A stretch of 64,000 nucleotides of DNA from Holacanthus passer (lineage: Eukaryota; Chordata; Actinopteri; Pomacanthidae). Below the pieces are notes generated by a model that was given only the letters and a program-made list of their open reading frames with translations, ran no database searches and was not told the DNA's origin. The position numbers and the translations under genes were made by a program. Shown here in pieces: positions 51,601-61,584 of the stretch (positions within the stretch are counted from its first letter, which is position 1; each line of letters opens with the position of its first letter). The stretch covers positions 2,604,001 through 2,668,000 of the forward strand of contig JAFREQ010000076.1 of the NCBI GenBank assembly GCA_025331565.1, written 5' to 3'.

Positions 51601-54600
51601 TGAAAATCAGACTTGTCTTTCCATACATTTGAAATGACTGCCAAAGTGATTTTGTTTTACTATCAGCGAGCAATAAGCCTTGATTACCAAATGGTCATGC
51701 TAACATGTTTGCATACAGTTGACAAATTATGGATTTGGCAAACACAGAGCAACATGATCATCCCATTTCAGGTGTGGTTCAAGCTAAGTCCAAGATTGAC
51801 TTGCCTTTAACCTTTAAGTTTGGTCAGAAGAAAACTGTCTGGATTACTTATCCTTGCTAGTCAGTCCCTCAAATACCTTGTCTTATAATGTATTGGAGTT
51901 TTAATGCTGGAAAAAACAACCAATTTCTGCCGTATTACAAAGTAACCCTTTAGCTTTACCATTTGTAGAATTAGGTATTAGTTCTAGCCTCTTTTTGGTA
52001 TCTGATCGTGTAGAGAGCTGAGGAAGGAGAGCAGTATGATGAATGTACATTATAAAACAGGTTTCAACAAAACAACCGTGTTCAACAGTCGAGGATAAAT
52101 CCTTATCGTAGGGTGTGCTGTGTGTCCTTGCTCTAAAGACATTAATTGCCCACCCACCTTTCTACCGGCTCTCAACATAAAAAGGGTAATTATCCGCATG
52201 ATCTGCACCGCTGAGTTTAAACTTTATTCGGAAAGCGTGAGTGAGTACTCTTTGAGTGGTGCAATCTCACCATGACAGTTTGTCACTGGTCTAAATAAGC
52301 TGAGGTGTGTGCAGTAAATATTTCCTTTGCTGGTGGTTATTTATGTGAATTTCAAAGTGTTCTGTTGTGTGGGCCTCACTCAAGATTTTATATAATTTGT
52401 CATTTAATGTTGTGTCAGAGATATTCTTGCAGTGTTTGGGAAAATAAATGACCAGTCAAGAAAAACTTTTAAGAAAGTTAACCAGTAAATACAGGATGTC
52501 TATAAAAGACAATGGTAGGAAAGGATCCTGTAACCAAAGAGTTCAGTGCGGTGAGACCTAAAATATACAGTAAAAAGTGACATATCACTTATTGTATGGT
52601 AGCTTGTAAGAATCCTGTGGCTCAGACATGGTAAGATGAAACTACTCTGTACTATGTGAGTAGTTCACATAAGATTCACAGATAAATTTATTTCATTATA
52701 TTATTTTCATAGATTGAGGATCAAATAATGTAGGACAACAGCCACACACATACACACTTTCAAACAGATGAATGCTCTCTCTAGCATTACTCTTGATCTT
52801 GCATATTGTACTATGGTGAGCATTTTGGCCGTAGGAATGGATGAAACAAGGATGAGTAACTCTGTACTATATTTATATGGCTGTGTGGATGGGGGTTGTA
52901 GGAATTTTCTAAATGACGAGACTGCAGCGTTGTACTGTTCTCTGCAGAGGAGCTAACATAACCTCAATGCTAGGCTGACCTCTCATTTGAATGGAGGCTG
53001 CCAACAGTTCTGGAGGAGGCTGCGAGGCGGTGCAATATGGGCGGACGCTGACGCAGCTCATTCAGACTGCTGCTGGGAGTGTCCTCTTTTGCTTCCAGCA
53101 TGGGCATCACTGGCAATCCGCACACATACGCACCTACACAGACACACACACAGCACAGAATTTGACACTGCTGGACATGATTTCCTCCCACACTGCTGTC
53201 TGATTAGCTTAAGTCATTGTGGTTGTGGCATTGCCTACGTCCCTGTGTGTCCTCTTCAGTTTGCCAGGTGGCCAGCTGCTGCTCCTCACCCCACCCCCTC
53301 GCTAAATTCTGCATTGATTTTGGATGCTGAGCCTGCCTCGTAGAGGAACAACCCCCATCCCATTCGGTTCCCATTGAATTTTACCCCAGCTATTGTTCTT
53401 GCGTGATGAGGTACAGTAGCTAGCCGCTCAGAGTGTGTGAGACTGGATGTGTGTGTGTTCCAGAGAGCATTTCGAGTTAGCCTCCTGCAGCAGGGGATCT
53501 CTGCATTAGCGCAGCACACACACCGCTCTCTCTCCCCTCCCCCCTTCCTCCTCATGCTCTCTCTGTCTCTCTCTCGTTCTCCCTGCCCCTCCTCTCCATG
53601 TGCAGACAAGGCAGCGTGCTGTATGTGTGTGAGTGAGTGTGTGTGTGCATGCGCAGGGTGGATGGGGATGCTGTATGCTGGAGCTGAGAGCTGCAAGGTG
53701 ACTGAGGGAATGGAGAGGGATACAGAGCTCTGACGACAGTGACGATGCAGTGCCCTCTTGCCGAGCACCTTCTCCTCTTCACATCCCTCCATCTCTCTCT
53801 CCTCCCTCTCCCTCTTTCTCTTTCTCTTTCTAGACTGAGGTGGACCGCCTGCCCTGCTTGCAGCGCCTCTTTCTCAGCTGCAACAACATCACCAGGTAAG
53901 AGCTCATACCGCTTAACTCCCTCCTCCCCACAGGGCAGAGACAGTGATAGTGGCTGGACAGTTCCATGTCCACTCCCTTGGCTCGTGGCAGGGCCTGGCC
54001 AACAAGCTGCAGGCAGAATACACACACACACACACACAAGCACACACGCATACACACATACAGGTTTGCTCTGATGGGCAGTTTCGGTAACCTAGAAAAC
54101 AACAACCTGGATGTGCTCTTTATTAAGTAATTAGCATGTTACCTAAGAAATGGGTGTGCCAGTACTTTAAAGTTATTCAGACAACAGAGAAGCAGGCTGA
54201 GAGAATGTAGCTCACGTCCATGGAAAATTAATGACAAATTTGAAGGTTGAGTGAATTCAAGAGCAGCATTGCTAGATAAGGGTGTGTAGGATGAATGACA
54301 GGTGTGTTTCATTGCTTACTGCAAATGTCAACCTGCTTTACACACTTTTTCCAGTATCTGGTCTGTTTTTTTCTTTAGCTTCTCCCTCTCTGAACCCAGA
54401 AATCAGGATGTCAAGGAGTTAACTTGTTAAAGTGGCACAGCCTTCTCACTGAATGAAGGCTGCTTTAAAACTGCTTTGTGGTTGTCTGGAGGAGTGGCCT
54501 GCATGTGAGATGTGAGAGCCCCCTTTACCATAGTCACCTTGTGCTGTGATAGATCTGACCTGACGTCTCAAGCCAGCCCTGCTGTTCTGATGTCTGTAGG

Positions 54601-57600
54601 ATTCTGTATCTGACACACTGTTACAGAGAGAATCATGACAAAGAAACAAGCAACAAATATGACAAAAATCTGCTTGTATTCTTAAACTATTTATGACATT
54701 GTAGAGTGGCATTGTACAGTGTGATTATTCAACAATTTCCATAATATATACACTTAATATTTTGCTTCTTCACGTTCTTATCATTACTATTATGACCTTT
54801 TGGTGAAGTCATTTTAATTAAATCTACTCTTTTGAGTGGATGCTCACCATGGCAGTGTACAAACCTGTGTGCACCTTTTGAAACTGTTCAGTGCTGATAG
54901 GAGAACAGTTGTGCTCTGTTGCTAGGTAGAGGGACAGAACACACTCGTCTACGTGGTGCAGTGATATTGCCCAGCAGAGGATGTTGGAGCAAGAAATCCT
55001 TTATTAATCCATTCTGTCATCATTTCCCTTATGATAATATTGCATTTTGACTTAACCTCCCTGAACTAAGTTTTATGAAACCAGAGCAAAGTAGCACAAA
55101 TGATGACAAGTCAGTTAAGACAGATACGCAGGGATTGAAGTGCTGAATGAATTTGGAAACTACACAGTTTTCAGCCACACCCACTCTGCACACACAGCAC
55201 ACTGATATTTTGGATTTTTGGTATTCACTTCATATTGGAGCTTTGACAGCACATAGGGACAGGTGCATGCTGACTTTTCATCACTGTGACCGTTATTGAT
55301 TGTTTTATCATAGCAACAATACCCAAGAGACCCATTGGTCACTATTATTTTAAATACAGTAATTATGCAGAATGTATGAGATGCAATCAATCACCGTTGG
55401 GAACACTCAAGCAGTCTCTTGTTACCACTGTGAAAAATGTCCTCTTCATTATTGTATAATAATGTAGAATATAATTGTCTCTATTATAAGTAATTATATG
55501 AAATTACACAAAGTATTTTACGTGTAGGGGAATTAGTAAGAAATAAAACTGCCTTAGGTTATTGGGTACTGCAAGTGTTAGACTGACGAAAGCCTCAGAC
55601 CCACAGCATCTTCACACATGTTCCAGTGCAGAAGGGAAGTCCAGCTTTGTCCACCATCATGCTGAGTTAGAAAAAATAACGCTCTGATTTGTTGAAATTT
55701 CTCAAATTACTGCTGTTCTCTGACCACGCCAAATGAAATATGATTTGTAAAATTTTGCATTGCATTTGCTTGAGCACCAGCTGTACTTTCTTTAATATTC
55801 ATCAGAGCTTTACTAGCTGGCCCTCCAGCTAGCATCAGGTACAGTGCAGCATAGTAGGTCCATAAGACGTTCCAGGCAAATGATTCATCAAAGTTATTAT
55901 CACAAATTAGCAACCTTTCATAGCATGACTGTGCTCTTTCATGTCTCCCTTTGCCACAGGGTGATAAGGGCAACAGTTCAGCAGATTTTCTTTCTCTACA
56001 TAGCCCCCCAAGTCTTGTCAGGCTGCCATGTGCCTGCTAAATTACCAGTTTTTCATGTCTTGTTTTAGCTTGGTTCCTTTCTGTCAATGTAGGCCTAAAT
56101 TGAAGGTTCAAGAATCAAAACATAGATGGGGGAAGTTGTCCTGACTTACCCGGTGGATGACTCAGGCTTCCCAATACTGAGTTAGGTCATTATGTCTCTG
56201 TGCCATTATAAAGCATTCAGTGTACCTTTTTTTTGTCTTCAAAACATTTGTGCATTTGTGTAGCTTTAACTATTGAGCTCATTCAAAATGTTCTTTGTGT
56301 GTAGATTTGATCAGCTAGCCTGCCTTGGAGAGTCGTGCTCCCTTTCTGAGCTCACCCTGGATGGGAATCCTGTAGCCCTGGAGACATGGTACAAGCAGGC
56401 CGTCCTGCGCTGTGTGCTTCATCTGAGACAGCTGGACATGAAGCGCATCACAGTAAGGCTGAACTGTTTAACCATGTCTATGTGTGTTTACAACAGGAAA
56501 AACTGGCCCCTGGCTAAATTCTGCTAATTATGGCTATGGCTGTAAAATTTAGTTTATTGTCCTTTCAGATATTTTTTCTTTCTTTCTCCATATTTAGGAC
56601 AGCGGATTACATGCCCAGAATGGGAGAACATCATGTCACAGTTTCTAATCATGCTATATTTCTATTATCAAATATGTTAAATGGCAAACAGGCTGACTCA
56701 TGTAGCATTATGGCAAACCTAAAGCTCTAAAATCTTCACAACCCATGACTGTGTTGTATTTACAGCAGCCTGTGTAGCATGTCATATTTTGATCAGACAT
56801 TCACGTTCAGCTCATGGCCCAAACCTTTGTGTCGCTGTCTGTGCATATGTTCCTGACGGCACTGTACGTGTTGATTCTTGAGCACGACTCCGTCATGACT
56901 TAAACTTGATTGATGATAAACTTGATGATTTCACAGTTCAAAACAAACTTAGGATGAACCCACATAAGTAGTCTCCTATTCACTGTCAGTGGGGCATCTC
57001 CAAGTTCCTGTACATTTTGACAATGCAATACTCTCAGTCTTTTTGTTCTTTGACAGTGGTGCAACATTCTTCATGATCTTGGTTGCACATTACAGGCAAA
57101 AATGCATCAGTGACTAAACCATAAGCAAAGCATTAACAGTGAACATAATGTGTATCCAGTCTAACACAGCAGTGATTGCAATGATTATTCTGAAGCATGG
57201 CTATGAAGTCATTGTATTCCTGTAGCATGCCAGCAGAGAGCTACAGTGAAATGCTCTTAAAGGCTGTCAAGCAGGGAGCACCCAGGTCTGAGCTTGTACT
57301 TTAAAGGAATCTGTAAGTACCACACACCTTGCCCTCAGAACATACTGTGGATACTTTGAAAAACCCTCATAACCCCAATTTCAATAATTTTCATGTTTTC
57401 ACTTGAATTTTAAGGTACATGTGGTCCTTAACAGGTTTAGCAGGTTTCACCATCTCCAGGGCCCTCCAACAAAACACTGTCTGTGGCTGTCAGTCCTGAA
57501 AACAGGGATGGCGTTTCATTTCCCAAAAGTTTTCATTTGACAATAGCAACGTCAGCCAAGGACTGTAGTTTCCATCTTTTCAAATGGTGTCATGATATTG

Positions 57601-60600
57601 CTGGCGGCAAACTTCGTAGTCGCCACTGAAGATCTAAATTTCCCCCCTCCAACTGATTTGGAGAAACCTGCCCCCAGTGCACTGTGCTGTCAGCAGAAGT
57701 GATTATTTTGAGATAAAATCTATGCCTGACATGCTGGCAGATTGGCCATTATTAATGAATGAAATTGGAGTTAATACTGAAAATGAGGAGATAGAGTACT
57801 ACTGTTCTGCTTTGGGCTAAATTAATAAATGCTGCTCCTCTGTTTCCTGTGGGATATATGTGCCAGAACTGTTTGGATTATTTCGAAAGCTAAATAAAGG
57901 ACGTTCAAACAAGAGACACACTGTATTTGTACTGTATTTGTTGGCTTATAGTCATTAAATGCTATTGACTAATAAAACATATAATCTTAATCTAATTTTA
58001 ATCTAATCTAATTAATTTTTAAAACGTTAAGAAGTAAAATTTTATTATTAAGCTGGAAATATTGTAGTTGAAACCTGAAACCTAAACAGTTAAATAATCA
58101 ACGTAACAGACTGTGTGAAGGCTGCCCAAACAAAGAGAATGTTATTTTTGAAAAATAGCACCCTTTGCAATCAATAAAATATTGATCACTTTCGGAGAGG
58201 AGCGTACACACTTTTGTCATTTTTCCCACAGGAAGCTGTTCTTTTCACAAAATTACTTTAAAGTAGTGACAAACAGGCCTGGCATCTTAATCTGTCTCCA
58301 CTAGCTGTCATCAGTGCCTTAACTACAGTGAAGTTAGCATTTTGCCTCTATTGATCAGACTGAAGCATCGCCTCTGCTGGCTCGTCACAGACAGCTGAAT
58401 ATCCCCCAGCTCTCAACTGGCACACTCAGATTGTGTTGGCAGCATTGCATTCTGGGAGTTTTGGCTTTCCCCAACAGCTGGGCTCAGCTGATCTGAGACT
58501 GAAAATCAGACAGATAATCCGGTGATGCAGCCGGCTGGTGTGAGAATCTCTCCCATCCTCCACAGTTGTCCAGTTCTGATGTAGAGAACAGTCTTCCTGG
58601 TGGCGTCTTTTGTGGTTCCCCTCTCTCTTGAATAATTTAGAACTCATGAATGGAGCGACACTCTGACTGCACAAGCTGTCTTTTTCAGGACGAGGATCGG
58701 CGTATGGCTGGTGTACAGGCTCGAAAAGAGGAGGAGAAGAAGAGGGAGAGTCACAAGCAGACCATTCATAAGGTACCACTCTCATCTGATTTGCTGCTGT
58801 CTTTGTCTGTCTGGATTTACACTTTAATTATATAGCAAATACACATCAATCGACACCTCAGAGAGCAGATTAACAAGTGTCCTCTGAGCCCGCTGTTGCC
58901 ACTTGATCAGTTTGTCCATCAAAACATATTTGATAACAAAGCTCTAAAATATTTAGGTCATGCTCACAATTTGCTGGATTTCCACACTTCTTTTCCCTCT
59001 TCTTATGTGTCTTCCAACGTATGTGTCTTGTGATTGTCAAGGCTGTGTTTTAGTGGGCAATTAAATGCACTATTTGGATGCTGATGCAGACTTTTAACTT
59101 TTCAAACATATCCACTTCAGTACTTTAGTAATACACAGCACAAGTGGCCTTTGGGAACATTGTTAACTCTGTCCACAGTGGTACTGCACTGGTCTGTAAA
59201 TTATACTTTATTTCATTAAATTGTCTAAAATGTCCTGCGCTGGCATCTGTTTTGCAGTAAATGTGTGTGTGTGTGTGTGAAAGTATATATTGATGTGCTC
59301 CTGCTGTGTCTGCGTTGCAGTGGTTGCTCTTGCTGATAGATGGTCTCTGTGTGGACCACATTGCCTCTCAGTAACCTAACTCCTGCTAATCCCTGGTGTT
59401 GACAAAATGTTACATTGAATGCCACAGCCAAGAGTTCGTAAAGGCGAAGGATTCACTATGAATTAATACTGACTCACCCCTGCATCGGGAGTGGCACATT
59501 CCATGACTGAGCATATCGAAACTGCAGCCTGGCCAGGAAACTTTACTTTAATGATATCTGTCAGTAAGGCCAATAAGCAGTTTCCATACTCTCTTCAACA
59601 GCAGACTGTATCTCAGAGGCATTGAGGACAGGAGGTCTAAGTTTGCCTGTGATTGCCAAGATAGACAGAGAGGTTCCATTAACCACGTATATGCCCTCTG
59701 TGTTCTGCTCCAGAGAATTGTCACTTGAAACCTTCTCTGTCCTCTGTGTGTGTGTGTTGTGTTCATAAAGGAGAAGCGGCGTCTGGCCATCCGTAATGCA
59801 GCGCAGCAGTGGGAGGGTGTCAGGGCCTGCCTGGAGCTGCCACCAACAAATGGTGCTAAAGAAGAAGTTAGTCCAGAGAACAGCCCTGCCCACAGCCCCG
59901 CCCAGACCAATGGCCTGGCACAGGAGCCTTCTCCAGATGAACCCAGGTACACACCACTTCAACAGGAGATTAAGTCACATCACATTTCCAGAACTAATAG
60001 AATCACTGGCTGATACCAGTGTTATGTGTGACTCATGTTCCTGTTTGGTGCAAAGCAGATTGCAGTTCCAGTAGTGTTGGTTGATGTGGTTTGGATCTGC
60101 ATAATTTAAACACCTTGGTTCAATTATAGAAACACACAGCCCATGCAGGTACTTGTAGGGCTCAGCTAACCTAGTTGAACTTAGCTGTCTATTGGTGTTT
60201 TTATAGGCTATGGATTGCAATGAAGTTTTGTACAGGCATTCATGATCCCCAGATGATGAATACTTCAGTGAAATGTCTTAGCAACTGTTGGATGGCTTTG
60301 CATGAAATTTGGTACAGATGCAGATACAGATGTCTTGTTAAGGATTAATTATTGGTTACTAATGACCTTCCCTTCAGCCTCCACTGTAGTTTGTGTTAAG
60401 TGCTAATCAGTGAATGTTAGCATACTAACATGGTAGACATTATACCGTAACATTAATCTGTTAGCATTTTTTTTAACAACTGTTGCGCCTAAATACAACC
60501 TCACAGAGCAGCTGGCAAAATTGAAGATTCTTTGTTTTGTTGGATATTTGACTGAATTTGTCAGTCATGCCAAGACTGAGACTTGTACAGTGTTTAAGTG

Positions 60601-61584
60601 TTCATTTAGTTAGGCATTTTAGGATTTATTGACTTATGATAAACTAAAGGGTGAAATTTCATCCTGGGGGGAAGGAGGATTCAGTAAATATTTGGAACAT
60701 TATCCAACATTTTACAAATCTGTTGACAGTTACATTTACAACACATACTATACAATGTGACAGTCTAATTATTTAGATTTGATTAGGCTGTGCATAATGT
60801 AGCTGAAAACATGAGCAATGAATGTATCTTACATTGAGTTTAGATTCCAGAAGGTTTGATTTGATATACAGTACTCATGAGTTTCCTATCCTGATAGTTG
60901 GAGCAGAAATCTGGTCTGATGTTGTTGGCGTGGAATAGCTGTTGAAGAGGAGCAGTTTCAAATAAAACCGTAACTCTGCTGTTGGCAGACTCATCTGGGT
61001 TTCCCTGATCATTTTAAACCAGTTTCTTGTTTACAAAAATCTGGACAATTATGTCAGTGCTGTCTGAGTGGACACACAATGGCCAATGAGAGACAAATAA
61101 AATAAAAACAAATCAACAAGGTAGAAGAAGGCAGCTGAGATGAAGGAAAGGAAAAGTGTCTTTCGAAGTGTACCAATATAGGGAAGATTTGAGGAGAGAG
61201 AAGTCGCAGGAGAGTGAGACAACTACTGTATGTGCATTTTGTCTGGCATGGTAATCTTAATAATTTTGTGAGTTCCTGTAATCCTGTAATGTATGTTTGT
61301 AATTAGAGAGCTAAGAATGTGTAAAATCTCTGATGTTTCTGATTCAGATATTTCAAAATCGGTTTGGGTTTTAAAACCCCTCTAATCTGAGCCTGGCTTT
61401 ATAGGCTTACTACTCCTTCATCTGAGAATTCTAAAAAGAAAAGTTTGCTCTGATGTTGAGGGGGATTTTTTTGTTGTTTTTTTATCAGACGGGTGAGCCC
61501 GGGTTCAGGACCAGAGCGACCGTCAGTGGGAATGGAGAGCAGACTCCGCACCAACAGCCGTCCCAACAGCCCACGAGATCCCAA
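39650..61584 (+). CDS. lrrc49: Leucine-rich repeat-containing protein 49 (LRRC49), 13 exons seen, 3' end outside
   Basis: LRR subunit of the TTLL1 tubulin polyglutamylase complex, acting on microtubules, centrioles and cilia. Exons: 39650-39721, 39887-39952, 40032-40101, 40258-40488, 40656-40758, 41254-41457, 42388-42454, 46644-46787, 53834-53895, 56305-56452, 58689-58772, 59771-59946, 61489-61584. All phases close, giving 507 codons; human LRRC49 has 686. N-terminus (1-180) is low in complexity and unlike human. About seven SDS22-type LRRs (LxxLxLxxN) fill residues about 190-345, followed by an LRR-cap-like segment (GNPVALETWYKQAVL) and LRQLDMKRIT. Next comes a highly charged helix (KEEEKKRESHKQ) and a Pro/Ser-rich stretch. 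The remaining C-terminal part, about 180 aa in human, lies right of the window. Introns 7 and 8 (4.2 and 7.0 kb) hold most of the length. The first ATG after the X-box is taken as start; further 5' non-coding exons are possible. Confidence 0.92.
40979..40993 (+). promoter_or_regulatory. Strong CTCF-like motif in lrrc49 intron 5
   Basis: CCACTAGGGGGCAGC matches the vertebrate CTCF core almost perfectly. Flanks TGCTCCCGACTG are also of the upstream-motif type. It lies 0.2 kb after exon 40656-40758. Motif evidence only. Confidence 0.5.
42455..46643 (+). other. lrrc49 intron 7, mostly featureless
   Basis: A 4.2 kb intron. Only a CTCF-like core near 46025-46039 (ACAGGGGGCAG) was noted. No transposon protein, RNA gene or nested gene is recognised. 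Confidence 0.6.
49392..50656 (-). mobile_element. Probable gypsy-like LTR retrotransposon fragment in lrrc49 intron 8
   Basis: Read on the minus strand, a block starting TGTCATATCCTGCC at 50655 is followed by T-rich LTR-like sequence, then GCATTTGGATCC. A short gag-like start follows with its ATG at 50228, where the first residues, MDPAN, resemble fish gypsy gag proteins. Downstream to about 49392 is a Pro/Gln/Ser-rich open stretch that may be more of the same element. No protease or polymerase is seen. The LTR ends and a primer-binding site are not proven. The element lies antisense to lrrc49. Confidence 0.45.
51322..51357. other. Perfect 10-bp inverted repeat enclosing a MEF2-like site
   Basis: TGTCTGAGAC at 51322-51331 and GTCTCAGACA at 51348-51357 are perfect reverse complements around a 16-base loop. 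CTATATTTAG at 51339-51348 fits the MEF2 consensus. A TGACATCA site (51311-51318) and an inverted CTGATTG/CAATCAG pair (51230-51251) lie just upstream. The function is unknown. Confidence 0.5.
53521..53833 (+). repeat. Pyrimidine-rich tract before lrrc49 exon 9
   Basis: Two CT-rich blocks (53521-53600 and 53745-53831) separated by TG-rich sequence lie directly upstream of the acceptor of exon 53834-53895. They make up a very long polypyrimidine tract on the sense strand. Confidence 0.8.
54020..54038. repeat. (AC)n microsatellite
   Basis: About nine AC units, 125 bases after lrrc49 exon 9, followed by imperfect AC-rich sequence. Confidence 0.95.
59262..59279. repeat. (TG)n microsatellite
   Basis: Nine TG units in lrrc49 intron 11. 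A shorter TG run lies directly before exon 12 (near 59745-59758). Confidence 0.95.
60213..60522 (+). repeat. Dispersed fish repeat, copy 2
   Basis: The same blocks as at 33790-34258 in the same order: a TACAGGCATTCATGATCCCC-type block, ACTGTTGGATGG, CATGAAATTTGGTACAGA, GCTAATCAGTGAATGTTAGC, GTTAGCAT and CCTCACAGAGCAGCT. It is shorter and lies in lrrc49 intron 12, in the sense direction. Confidence 0.7.

Noticed and set aside
52991..53203. Plus-strand 70-codon ORF with an ATG and a serine/glycine-rich start
   Set aside because: No similarity I recognise and a low-complexity end. Kept only as part of the possible internal promoter finding.
55707..55973. Minus-strand 88-codon ORF in lrrc49 intron 9
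   Set aside because: No recognisable domain, no splice context, antisense to the gene. It could be part of an unknown repeat, but nothing supports a gene.
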